This document shows, piece after piece, positions 50,920 through 59,441 of a stretch of 64,000 nt of DNA. Source of the DNA: Streptomyces sp. PT12 (GTDB taxonomy: Bacteria; Actinomycetota; Actinomycetes; Streptomycetales; Streptomycetaceae). The position numbers were made by a program, and so were the translations under genes. The notes beneath the pieces were generated by a model. The model saw only the letters and a list, made by a program, of their open reading frames with translations. It did not search any database and was not told the DNA's origin. Position 1 is the stretch's first letter. Every line of letters begins with the position of its first letter. The stretch lies in NCBI RefSeq assembly GCF_003311645.1, contig NZ_QEST01000243.1:1-64000 (forward strand), in the 5' to 3' direction.

Positions 50920-50949
50920 ATTGGATCCAATAGTATCCAGATCGGATAC
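50920..50949 (+). promoter_or_regulatory. promoter with two palindromes before the Rieske operon
   Basis: ATTGGATCCAAT (50920-50931) is a perfect 12-bp palindrome, directly followed by GTATCC-N5-GGATAC (50933-50949). A plausible promoter has -35 TCGACA (50907-50912) and -10 TAGTAT (50931-50936) with an 18-bp gap, so the first dyad lies in the spacer and the second covers the -10. This fits repression by a GntR dimer. Confidence 0.65.
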
Positions 50950-50985
50950 CTGATCAGGTGGTCGGAAGCGAGGGAGTCGCGCGGC

Positions 50986-52323
50986 ATGCTGAAGCAGGAA
51001 GACAACGACAAGATCACCCGCTCGGGTCCCGGCACGCCGCTCGGCGCGCTGCTCCGCTCCTACTGGCAGCCCGCGGCGCTCGTCTCGGAGATGCCGGCCG
51101 AGCGCCCCGTCAAGGCGATCAGGCTGCTCGGCGAGGACCTTGTGCTGTTCCGCAGGCCCAAGGGCTGGGGCCTGATCAGCCGGTTCTGCGCCCACCGCGG
51201 CGTCGACCTGTCCTTCGGACGGCTCGAGGACGACGGCATCAGGTGCCTCTACCACGGCTGGCTCTACGACGGCGAGGGGCGCTGCGTCGAGCAGCCCGCC
51301 GAGCCCGAGCACAGCCGGTTCCTCGGCAAGGTCAGGATCGCCAACTACCCCTGTGTCGAGCGCAACGGGATCGTCTTCGCCTACCTCGGCGCGGGCGACC
51401 CGCCGCCCTTCCCGCACTACGACTGCTTTGTCGCGCCCGAGGAGTTCACGTTCGCCTTCAAGGGCCTGTGGGAGTGCAACTGGCTCCAGGGACTCGAAGG
51501 CGGCATCGACCCGAGCCATGTCTCCTTTCTCCACCGCTTCATCCAGGAGGACCCGCGCGAGGTCTACGGCCAGCAGTTCAGCGAGGAGGTCGAGGGCACG
51601 GGCCGCAAGCTCTCGACGCTCGTCGGCGAGAACCACCGCCCCGACATCGAGGTGGAGAGGGCCGACCACGGCCTGCGCGTCTACGCGCTGCGGCAGCTCG
51701 CCGAGGACATCAAGCACGTCAGGGTGACCAATCTGCTCTTCCCCAACGCCTTTGTCGTCCCCTTCGGCACCTCCAAGGTCTTCACCCAGTGGCACGTGCC
51801 CATCGACGACGAGAACCACCACTGGTACATGATCTGGTACGACTTCGCCGAGCGCACCGACAAGGAGACCCTGCTCAGGCAGCGCCTCGAAGGCGTCAGC
51901 CTCCCCGACTACCGGCCCCTGCGGAACCGGGGCAACGACTGGGGCTTCGACCCGCGGGAGCAGCGGGAGCTGACCTACACCGGGATGGGCCTCGACATCA
52001 ACGTCCACGACCAGTGGGCCGTCGAGAGCATGGGCCGCATCCAGGACCGCACGGTCGAGCGCCTCGGCGCCTCCGACCGCGCCGTCACGGCCAACCGGCG
52101 CCTGCTGCTGCGCGCCATCGACGCGTTCGCCGCGGGCGCCCCGACCCCGGCGCGCCCCGTCAGCGAGGCGGAGGCCGCGGCCCTCACCGGGCCGCTCGCC
52201 GTCGACACGATCGCCCCCGACGCCGGGTGGCAGACCCGGTGGGTCGAGCGGGACCGCGAGCGCAGGCGCGCGTCGCCGTGGGCCTCGGGCACCGAGCGGG
52301 CCGAGGTCCCGGCCGATGCGTGA
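50986..52323 (+). CDS. Rieske [2Fe-2S] oxygenase alpha subunit
   Basis: A 445-residue Rieske non-heme iron oxygenase. Cluster ligands are Cys68/His70 (FCAHRG) and Cys87/His90 (CLYHGW), 16 residues between pairs. The catalytic iron site is visible as GGIDPSHVSFLH with His178 and His183. Family members hydroxylate or demethylate aromatic and alkylamine compounds; phthalate-dioxygenase-type alpha subunits need no beta subunit. No reductase or ferredoxin is encoded in the window. The stop overlaps the GS-like gene by 8 bp, so the two act on related intermediates. Confidence 0.9.
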   Translation: MLKQEDNDKITRSGPGTPLGALLRSYWQPAALVSEMPAERPVKAIRLLGEDLVLFRRPKGWGLISRFCAHRGVDLSFGRLEDDGIRCLYHGWLYDGEGRCVEQPAEPEHSRFLGKVRIANYPCVERNGIVFAYLGAGDPPPFPHYDCFVAPEEFTFAFKGLWECNWLQGLEGGIDPSHVSFLHRFIQEDPREVYGQQFSEEVEGTGRKLSTLVGENHRPDIEVERADHGLRVYALRQLAEDIKHVRVTNLLFPNAFVVPFGTSKVFTQWHVPIDDENHHWYMIWYDFAERTDKETLLRQRLEGVSLPDYRPLRNRGNDWGFDPREQRELTYTGMGLDINVHDQWAVESMGRIQDRTVERLGASDRAVTANRRLLLRAIDAFAAGAPTPARPVSEAEAAALTGPLAVDTIAPDAGWQTRWVERDRERRRASPWASGTERAEVPADA

Positions 52324-53845
52324 GCGCAACGCGGACGAGCGCCCCGTCGCGGCGGCGGGCGGAGGCGTGTCCGCCCGGCCGATGCTCAGCCAGGACCGGG
52401 GCGGCTTCATCGAGCGGCACGGCCTGTGGAGCGAGGCGCAGTACGCGGCAGCGGGCCAGATGCGCCGCGTCATCGACGAGCTCGGCATCGAGATGGTGCG
52501 CTTCTCGTTCGTCGACCAGCACGGCGTCCTGCGCGGCAAGACCCTCACCAGGGCCGCGGTGCCCGCGGCGCTGCGCTCCGGCGTCACGGCGCCCAGCTCG
52601 CTGCTGCTCAAGGACACCTCGGGCCTCTCGGTCTTCGCGGTCTTCGCCGCCGACACCGGCGTGGGCGTCGGCGGCTTCAGTGGCGCGGGCGACATCGTGC
52701 TCGTCCCCGACCCGACGACGTTCCGCGTCCTGCCCTGGACCGAGCGCACCGCGACGCTCCTGTGCGACGTGCGCTTCCCCGACGGCGCCAGGGTGCCGTT
52801 CTGCACGCGCTCGATCCTGCGCGACGGGCTCGCGGCGCTCGCCGCCCGCGGCTACGGCATGACGGTGGGCGCCGAGCTGGAGTTCCACGTGTTCCGCGCC
52901 GCCGGCGCCGAGGTCGGCCCCGAGCACGTCGGCGGCCCGGGGCGGCCTGGCGCCGCGCCCGCCGCCCTGCCCACGACGCGCGGCGCGCAACTGCTCCACG
53001 ACGAGGGCCTAGACGCGATGCAGCCGCTCGTGGACGCCCTCTACCGCGGACTGACGCTGCTCGACCTGCCGCTGCGCTCGATCGAGCTGGAGTTCGGGCC
53101 AAGCCAGTTCGAGCTGACGATGGAGGCGGGTGACGCCGCCGCCATCGCCGACGCGGTCGTCCTGTGCCGCACGGCCGTGCGCCGCATCAGCGCGGGACTC
53201 GGCTATCACGCGACGTTCATGTCACGGCCGCAGGGCGCGGAAGGCGCCTCCACCGGGTGGCACCTGCACCAGTCGCTCCACGACCTCGCGACGGGCGCGG
53301 GCGCGTTCCTACCCGACGCGCCGGGTGACGCGCTCTCGCCCCTCGGGGCGCGCTATCTCGCCGGGCTGCTCGACCACGCGCTCGCCGCCGCGGCGTTCAC
53401 GACGCCGACCGTGAACGGCTACAAGCGCTACCAGCCGTACTCGCTCGCGCCCGACCGGGTCGCGTGGGGCATCGACAACAAGGGCGCCATGATCCGCGCC
53501 GTCGGGGGCCAGGGCGACCCCGCGACGCGCCTTGAGAACCGCTCGGGCGAGCCCGCCGCCAACCCCTACCTGTACATCGCGTCCCAGCTCGTCAGCGGGA
53601 TGGACGGGATCGACCGCGGCCTCGTCCCCCCGGCGCCGACGGCCACGCCCTACGCCGATGACGCCCCACGCCTGCCGTCCAGCCTCGGCGCCGCCGTCGA
53701 CGCCCTCGAAGGCGACGCGGCGTTCAGGGCGGCGCTCGGCGACACGGTCGTGGAGTGGTACGCCACGATCAAGCGCGCCGAGTTCGACCGGTATCTGCGC
53801 CATGTCTCCGACTGGGAGCAGCGCGAGTACTTCGGGATCTTCTAG
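52316..53845 (+). CDS. glutamine synthetase-like gamma-glutamyl-amine ligase
   Basis: A 509-residue GS-fold enzyme. It has FSFVDQHGVLRGKTL at the N-terminal domain, the ATP/metal block GAELEFHVF, IELEFGPSQFELTM, a shortened HLHQSL segment and NGYKRYQPYSLAPDRVAWGIDNKG, which is diagnostic of PuuA/IpuC/TdnQ-type gamma-glutamylamide synthetases rather than GlnA. It would join glutamate to an amine with ATP. Together with the Rieske oxygenase this parallels aniline degradation, where TdnQ glutamylates aniline before dioxygenation. The start may also be ATG 52382. Confidence 0.85.
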   Translation: MRERNADERPVAAAGGGVSARPMLSQDRGGFIERHGLWSEAQYAAAGQMRRVIDELGIEMVRFSFVDQHGVLRGKTLTRAAVPAALRSGVTAPSSLLLKDTSGLSVFAVFAADTGVGVGGFSGAGDIVLVPDPTTFRVLPWTERTATLLCDVRFPDGARVPFCTRSILRDGLAALAARGYGMTVGAELEFHVFRAAGAEVGPEHVGGPGRPGAAPAALPTTRGAQLLHDEGLDAMQPLVDALYRGLTLLDLPLRSIELEFGPSQFELTMEAGDAAAIADAVVLCRTAVRRISAGLGYHATFMSRPQGAEGASTGWHLHQSLHDLATGAGAFLPDAPGDALSPLGARYLAGLLDHALAAAAFTTPTVNGYKRYQPYSLAPDRVAWGIDNKGAMIRAVGGQGDPATRLENRSGEPAANPYLYIASQLVSGMDGIDRGLVPPAPTATPYADDAPRLPSSLGAAVDALEGDAAFRAALGDTVVEWYATIKRAEFDRYLRHVSDWEQREYFGIF

Positions 53846-53870
53846 AGCCGGCGCCACCGGAAGGACGCAC

Positions 53871-55337
53871 ATGACCATCAGGACCACCGTGACGGCGCTG
53901 CCGGGCTACGAGCCGTTCCTGTGCGGCGGCGAGTGGGTCGCCCTGGGCGGCCGCGAGGCCCGCGCCGTCGTCGACCCGGCCACCGAGGACGTGCTCACCA
54001 CCGTCGCCCAGGCCACCGACGCCGACGTCGACGCGGCCGTCGCGGTCGCGGTGGCGGCCCACGAGGACCGCCGCTGGCGCGGGCTCGCCCCCCTCGAACG
54101 GGCGCGGATCCTGCACCGCGTCGCCGACGGAATCGAGGACGACATCGAAGAGCTCGCGATCCTCGAGACACGCGACAACGGCAAGCCCATCGAGCGCTCC
54201 CGCGCCGACACGGCCAGCGCGGCGCGCGCGTTCCGCCACTTCGCCGGGGCGCCCTCGCGCCTGGGCGGCACCGTCGTCCCCGTCGACGGCGCAAGCCACC
54301 ACGCCTACACCGTGCTCGAACCCGTGGGCCCGGTCGCCGTCATCCTGCCGTGGAACTTCCCCCTCATGACGGCGGCGTTCAAGCTCGCCCCCGCGCTCGC
54401 CGCGGGCTGCACGGTGGTCGCCAAGCCCGCCGAGGACACGCCCCTGACGCTGCTGCGCCTCGCGCGGATCCTGCTCGCGGCCGGCGTCCCCGACGGCACC
54501 GTGAGCGTCCTCACCGGCGACGGCCGCGTCGGCGCCGCGCTCAGCCGCCACCCCGGCATCGCCAAGGTGTCGTTCACGGGATCGACGGAGGTCGGGCGCG
54601 CCGTCGCGCACGCCGCCGCCGACGGCTTCACGCGCCTCACGCTCGAACTCGGCGGCAAGAGCCCGAACATCGTCTTCGCCGACGCCGACCTCGACGCCGC
54701 CGTCGTGACCGCGATGCGGGCGTCGTTCGGGCACTCGGGCCAGATGTGCACGGCGGGCAGCCGCCTGCTCGTGCAGCGGTCCGTCGCCGACGCGATGACG
54801 CGGCGCCTGGTCGACGCGGTCGCGGCGGTGCCGGTCGGCGACGGCCTCGCGGGCGGCGTCACCGTCGGGCCGCTGGTGTCCGAGGAGCAGCGCGCCCGGG
54901 TCCTCGGATACATCGCGAAGGGCGTCGACGAGGGCGCGACCCTGGCCGTCGGCGGAGGAACGCGCGGCCCGGGGTTCTATGTTGAGCCGACCCTCTTCAC
55001 CGGGGTCACGAACGACATGACCATCGCGCGCGAGGAGATCTTCGGGCCCGTGGTGGGGGTCATCCCGTTCGACGACGAGGACGACGCGATCCGCATCGCC
55101 AACGACACCGCCTATGGCCTCGCCGCGGGCGTCTGGACCCGCGACCTGTCGAGGGCGCACCGGATGGCGGCGGCGCTGCGCGCCGGAACGGTCTGGGTGA
55201 ACACCTACAACGTGTTCGACCCGGCCCTCTCCTTCGGCGGCGTCGGCGCCTCGGGCCTCGGCAGGGACCTCGGGGACGAGGGGCTGCGCGGCTTCTGCGA
55301 ACCCAAGAGCGTCGTCATGGCGATCCAGGCGCCCTGA
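53871..55337 (+). CDS. NAD(P)-dependent aldehyde dehydrogenase
   Basis: A 488-residue ALDH. NAD-binding and catalytic motifs are PWNFPLM, KVSFTGSTEVGRAV, the catalytic Glu in LELGGKSPNIVF and Cys in GHSGQMCTAGSRL. It oxidises the aldehyde made by the flavin or copper amine oxidase to the acid. ATG with GGAAGGA at 53859-53865. The last codons and the following spacer hold four GGCGATCC(A/G) units. Confidence 0.92.
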   Translation: MTIRTTVTALPGYEPFLCGGEWVALGGREARAVVDPATEDVLTTVAQATDADVDAAVAVAVAAHEDRRWRGLAPLERARILHRVADGIEDDIEELAILETRDNGKPIERSRADTASAARAFRHFAGAPSRLGGTVVPVDGASHHAYTVLEPVGPVAVILPWNFPLMTAAFKLAPALAAGCTVVAKPAEDTPLTLLRLARILLAAGVPDGTVSVLTGDGRVGAALSRHPGIAKVSFTGSTEVGRAVAHAAADGFTRLTLELGGKSPNIVFADADLDAAVVTAMRASFGHSGQMCTAGSRLLVQRSVADAMTRRLVDAVAAVPVGDGLAGGVTVGPLVSEEQRARVLGYIAKGVDEGATLAVGGGTRGPGFYVEPTLFTGVTNDMTIAREEIFGPVVGVIPFDDEDDAIRIANDTAYGLAAGVWTRDLSRAHRMAAALRAGTVWVNTYNVFDPALSFGGVGASGLGRDLGDEGLRGFCEPKSVVMAIQAP

Positions 55338-55363
55338 GGCGATCCAGGCGATCCAGGCGATCC
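55319..55363. repeat. 9-bp GGCGATCCA repeats
   Basis: GGCGATCCA at 55319, 55337 and 55346, and GGCGATCCG at 55355. The array spans the aldehyde dehydrogenase stop and the following gap. Confidence 0.8.
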
Positions 55364-55380
55364 GAGCGGAGAGGACGACC

Positions 55381-56394
55381 ATGGCCGAGACGGTCCAGAG
55401 CGTCACGGGCCCCCTGCTTCCCGAGCAGCTGGGGGTCACGCTGACGCATGAGCACATCTTCATCAACATGACGAGGACGACGCCCCAGGACGGCTACCTC
55501 AACGTGTGGTCGGAGGCCGAGGCCGAGCTGGGTCTTTTCACCGCGGCCGGGGGCTCGACGCTGATCGACGTCACCAACGGCGAGCTGAGCGACTACGCGG
55601 CTCCCGTCGGCTGGAGCCAGGACCCGCGCGACATGCAGCAGAACCCCAGGACCGGGTCGCGCTCGGTCGCCAACGTCCTGGCCACCAAGGCGATGGCCGA
55701 GGCGACCGGGGTCCAGGTCATCCTCGGCACGGGCCACTACTACGACACCTACCTCGACAAGCGCTGGTTCGACCGCAACGCGACCAACACCATCGCGGAC
55801 TTCCTCATCGCCGACCTGCTCGACGAGATCCCCGGCACGGGCGTGCGCGCGGGCATCATCGGCGAGGTCGCGTCGGATCTCTCGCACATCACGGCCGTAG
55901 AGGAGCGCTCGTTCCGCGCCGCCGCGCGGGCCAGCCGCGAGACCGGCGCCCTGGTCAGCACGCACGCGGCGTCGTTCCCCACCGGCCTGGCGCAGCTGGA
56001 GATCCTGCGCGAGGAGGGCGTCGACCCGGCGCGCGTGGTGATCGGCCACGCCGACACCGTCAAGAGCGTCGACTACTCGCTCGAACTGGCGAGGCGCGGC
56101 GCGTTCGTCCAGTTCGACTGCCTCATGACCTGCCGCATCGGCGGCGCGCTTGTCGCGCACCAGATCGACAGGCGGCTCTCCTACCTGAGGACGCTGATCG
56201 AGAAGGGGTACCAGGACCGGATCCTGCTCTCGCAGGACGTCTGCCAGCGCTCCCACATGCGCGCCCTCGGCGGGCCCGGGTACACGTTCCTGTTCGAGGA
56301 GTTCAGGGCGCTCGCCGCGAGCGCGGGCATCGACCCCGACGTGCTCGACCTCATCCACACCGCCAATCCGCGCCGCGCGATCTTCGGACGGTGA
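55381..56394 (+). CDS. phosphotriesterase-family metal hydrolase (first)
   Basis: A 337-residue TIM-barrel hydrolase of the phosphotriesterase (PTE/PLL) family. Metal ligands are His23/His25 (LTHEHIF), a Glu in place of the bridging Lys (GIIGEVASD), His in VSTHAAS and VIGHADT, and Asp in LLSQDVC. The family covers lactonases and amide/ester hydrolases. In this cluster it may hydrolyse a lactone or acyl product. A second, divergent paralog follows 4 bp later. Confidence 0.88.
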   Translation: MAETVQSVTGPLLPEQLGVTLTHEHIFINMTRTTPQDGYLNVWSEAEAELGLFTAAGGSTLIDVTNGELSDYAAPVGWSQDPRDMQQNPRTGSRSVANVLATKAMAEATGVQVILGTGHYYDTYLDKRWFDRNATNTIADFLIADLLDEIPGTGVRAGIIGEVASDLSHITAVEERSFRAAARASRETGALVSTHAASFPTGLAQLEILREEGVDPARVVIGHADTVKSVDYSLELARRGAFVQFDCLMTCRIGGALVAHQIDRRLSYLRTLIEKGYQDRILLSQDVCQRSHMRALGGPGYTFLFEEFRALAASAGIDPDVLDLIHTANPRRAIFGR

Positions 56395-56398
56395 TCCC

Positions 56399-57418
56399 GT
56401 GCCCGTTCACACCGTGCTCGGACCGATCGAGCCCGAGCGGCTCGGCCCGACGTCGATGCACGAGCACCTGCTGAGCGACCTGCGCCTGTGGGCCAAGCCG
56501 CCGGGGGAGCTGCCGCCCGCCGGGGTGCCGATGGGCCCCGAGCTCGCGGCCTATCTGCGCTGGAACGCGCTGTCACTGCCGGGCAACCTGGTGCTCGACG
56601 ACCCGGACGTCGCCGCCGCCGAGCTGAGCTGGGTGCGAGAGGCGGGCGCGTCGGCCGTCGTGGAGCTCACGTTGGAGGGCATGGGCCGGCGCGTCGACGA
56701 ACTCCCGGCGATCTCGCGCCGCGCGGGCGTGCACGTCTTGGTCGGCGCGGGCTTCTACGTGGAGGAGACGATGCCCGCGCATGTGCGCGAGGCGGGCGTG
56801 GACGAGCTCACCGAGATCCTGGTGGCGCAGCTCACGGACGGCGTCGGCGCCAGCGGTATCAGGCCCGCCCTGCTCGGCGAGATCGGGACCAGCTGGCCCA
56901 TCACCCCGGCCGAGTGGCGGCTCGTGCGGGCGGCGGGCCGCGCCGGGGCGCGCACGGGCGCCGCTGTCTACGCGCACCTGTCCTTCCGCGGCGCGGGCGG
57001 CACCGCGGTGCTCGCCGCGCTCCTCGACGAGGGGATGCCCGCCGACCGGGTCGTCATCGGCCATCTCGACGAGCGGTGGGACCGCGGATACCACCGCGAG
57101 ATCGCCCAGGCGGGCGCCGTGCTCGGCTATGACACGTTCGGCTCGGACTTCTGCTACGGCTCCCCGGCGCTGCGCAACCCCACGGACGTGGAACGGCTCC
57201 AGATGGTCGAGTGGCTTCTTGGCGAGGGGTTCGGCGGGCAGCTGATCATCGGCGCCGACGTCTGGACGCAGGCCAACCTCCACCGCAACGGCGGCAACGG
57301 CTACGACCACCTCTTCCGCCGCATCGCCCCGGCGATCACCGACCTGGCGGGCGGGGACACCGCCGTGGTCGACACGATCCTCGTCCACCAGCCCCGACGC
57401 CTCCTGGACCGCCCATGA
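56399..57418 (+). CDS. phosphotriesterase-family metal hydrolase (second)
   Basis: A 339-residue paralog. Ligand regions are TSMHEHLLSDLR, LLGEIGTSWP, VYAHLSF, VIGHLDE and IIGADVW. Compared with the first copy the N-terminal loops and the active-site lid are different, so specificity probably differs. GTG start at 56399; the stop overlaps the GMC start (ATGA). Paired PTE-like genes in one operon suggest two related hydrolytic steps or a heteromer. Confidence 0.87.
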   Translation: MPVHTVLGPIEPERLGPTSMHEHLLSDLRLWAKPPGELPPAGVPMGPELAAYLRWNALSLPGNLVLDDPDVAAAELSWVREAGASAVVELTLEGMGRRVDELPAISRRAGVHVLVGAGFYVEETMPAHVREAGVDELTEILVAQLTDGVGASGIRPALLGEIGTSWPITPAEWRLVRAAGRAGARTGAAVYAHLSFRGAGGTAVLAALLDEGMPADRVVIGHLDERWDRGYHREIAQAGAVLGYDTFGSDFCYGSPALRNPTDVERLQMVEWLLGEGFGGQLIIGADVWTQANLHRNGGNGYDHLFRRIAPAITDLAGGDTAVVDTILVHQPRRLLDRP

Positions 57419-59025
57419 GCACCCCGACCACCCCAACACCCACGACCACCCCGACCACCCCAACACCCACCGGCGCCGAACGCGCCCGCGACACGGGCGT
57501 GTTGCCCGAAGAGGCCCAGTATGTCGTCGTCGGCGGCGGCACGTCGGGCAATGTCGTCGCCGCCCGGCTCGCCGAGGCCGGTCTCGACGTGCTCCTCCTG
57601 GAGGCGGGCCCCGACTTCGGGCCCGAGGGCGCCGCCGCCTGGCCCGCCGACTTCGTCGACGCGACGCGCCTGGGGCGCTCGCACGACTGGGGCTACGACT
57701 CGGGCGACGGCTACCCCTGGACCGTCGGCTTCGAGCGCGCCCGCGCCATCGGCGGCTGCTCCGACGTCAACGGCTGCACCCAGACCTGGGGGCACCGGCG
57801 CGACTACGACGCGTGGGCCGAGGCCGGGCTGACCGGCTGGTCGACCGACGACCTGCTGCCGCTGTTCGCCGAGGGCACGCGGCGCATGCGCGTGCGCACT
57901 TACCGGGCCGACGAGCTCACCCCGTGGCAGCGCGCCTGGTACGAGGCGGCGCCCGCCGTCGGGATGCCGCGGCTCGCCGATCTCAACGACGTCGACGAGG
58001 CCGCAGGATTCGCCCCCGAGGCGGTCAACATCGTGGACGGAACGCGCGTCAACACCGCCTTCGCCTACCTCGACCCCGTGCGCGCCCTGCCCAACATCCG
58101 CATCGTCGGCGACGCCCTCGTCGACCGCGTCACCGTGGCCGACGGGCGGGCGACCGGCGTCGTGGTCAGGCACAGGGGCGAGGCGGCCACCGTGCGGGCC
58201 GGAACGGTCGTGCTCGCGGGCGGCGCCTACAACTCGCCCACGATCCTGCTGCGTTCGGGCATCGGCCCCTACGCGCAGCTCGCGGTCCTCGGCATCCCGC
58301 TCACGCTGCACCTGCCCGGCGTCGGCGAGAACCTGCACGACCAGCCGTTCCTGCTGATGAGCTGGGCGGGCTCCGACGAGATGACCGCCGCGATGCGACG
58401 CGCCCGCGCGGCGGGCTGGTGCCCCGACGAGCAGGCGATGGGCAAGGCCGCGTCGAGCTTCGACACGGAGGCGTTCGACCTGCACTTCCTGCCGTACAGC
58501 CCGACCCACCTGATCGAGCGCAAGCGCTGGAGCGTGGGCGTCTCCGCGCTCCAGCCGCGCTCCCGGGGGTTCGTCCGGCTGCGCGACGCCGACCCCGAGG
58601 CGAAGCCCCTCATCGACCACCGCTTCCTCGCCGACCCCGAGGGCGTCGACGTCGCCGTGCTCGCCGAGGGCGCCGCGATCCTGCGGGAGCTCGCGGCGGA
58701 CCCGGCTCTCGCCCCCCTCGTCGGCGCGGAGATCCACCCGGGACCCGAGACGTTCGACCGGGACGCGCTCGTCGCGCACCTGTACCGCAGCCCCGACAAC
58801 TACTGGCACCCCGTGGGCACCTGCCGCATGGGCACGGAGGACGACGCCCTGTCCGTCGTGGACGAGCGGGCGCGGGTGCACGGCGTCGAGGGGCTGCGGA
58901 TCGCGGACTGCTCGATCATGCCGAGGGTCCCCCGCGCGACGACGGCGATGCCCGCGGTCGTGATGGGCGAGAAGGTCGCCCGGCTGCTGCTCGAGGAGGC
59001 GGGCGCGTGCCGTGCGACGAGCTGA
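57415..59025 (+). CDS. GMC-family FAD oxidoreductase
   Basis: A 536-residue glucose-methanol-choline oxidoreductase. FAD motif YVVVGGGTSGNVVAARLAEAG at about residues 35-55, second ADP loop LLEAGPD, GMC signature AGGAYNSPTILLRSGIG near 270, and the C-terminal catalytic His in NYWHPVGTCRMG. It oxidises an alcohol to an aldehyde or ketone, feeding the aldehyde dehydrogenase. The N-terminus is a Thr/Pro repeat (MSTPTTPTPTTT) from duplicated ACCCCGACC units and probably disordered. Confidence 0.9.
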   Translation: MSTPTTPTPTTTPTTPTPTGAERARDTGVLPEEAQYVVVGGGTSGNVVAARLAEAGLDVLLLEAGPDFGPEGAAAWPADFVDATRLGRSHDWGYDSGDGYPWTVGFERARAIGGCSDVNGCTQTWGHRRDYDAWAEAGLTGWSTDDLLPLFAEGTRRMRVRTYRADELTPWQRAWYEAAPAVGMPRLADLNDVDEAAGFAPEAVNIVDGTRVNTAFAYLDPVRALPNIRIVGDALVDRVTVADGRATGVVVRHRGEAATVRAGTVVLAGGAYNSPTILLRSGIGPYAQLAVLGIPLTLHLPGVGENLHDQPFLLMSWAGSDEMTAAMRRARAAGWCPDEQAMGKAASSFDTEAFDLHFLPYSPTHLIERKRWSVGVSALQPRSRGFVRLRDADPEAKPLIDHRFLADPEGVDVAVLAEGAAILRELAADPALAPLVGAEIHPGPETFDRDALVAHLYRSPDNYWHPVGTCRMGTEDDALSVVDERARVHGVEGLRIADCSIMPRVPRATTAMPAVVMGEKVARLLLEEAGACRATS

Positions 59026-59059
59026 ACCGCGCGCCCGCGGCGGCGGGGTGAGGGCCGCG

Positions 59060-59389
59060 ATGGCGCTGTCGATCCAGGACGCCGAGATCCTGCGGACCCG
59101 GGTGCGGGCCCTGGTGACCGCCGAGCTCATCGCGCGCGCCCGCGCCGCGCCCGCCCCGCCCTATGACCCCGACATCGCCGAGGTGCTGGACTTCGTGCGC
59201 CGCAACCCCGACCCCGAGCTGCCCCGCTACGCGATCGTGCGGCTCCCCGACGGGTTCGCGATCGCCGCCCGAGCGGCGGTCAGGGGGCGGCCGCCGCGGA
59301 TCGTCGACGCCAGGCGCCACCCCGACAGGGGCGCGGCCGAACACGCCGTCCTCGAACGCCGGCTGCGCGACCTCGGGCTCGACTGGTGA
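59060..59389 (+). CDS. small hypothetical protein
   Basis: A 109-residue protein with no family recognised. It is Arg/Ala/Asp-rich, has no membrane segment or signal, and contains DIAEVLDFVRRNPDPELPRYAIV and DPDRGAAEHAVLERRL-like helices. The ATG at 59060 has GAGGG five bases upstream; GTG 59048 would add 4 residues. It lies between the GMC gene and the second GGT and is likely co-transcribed. A chaperone-like or regulatory partner role is only a guess. Confidence 0.6.
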   Translation: MALSIQDAEILRTRVRALVTAELIARARAAPAPPYDPDIAEVLDFVRRNPDPELPRYAIVRLPDGFAIAARAAVRGRPPRIVDARRHPDRGAAEHAVLERRLRDLGLDW

Positions 59390-59441
59390 GCCCCCGCGCA
59401 CGGCGGCGTGAGACCACCGAACAATGGAGGAAGGTCCGACC

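Noticed and set aside
52316-53845. Primary glutamine synthetase (glnA)
   Set aside because: The active-site blocks and length match the gamma-glutamylamide ligase group, the adenylylation loop is not evident, and the context is catabolic.
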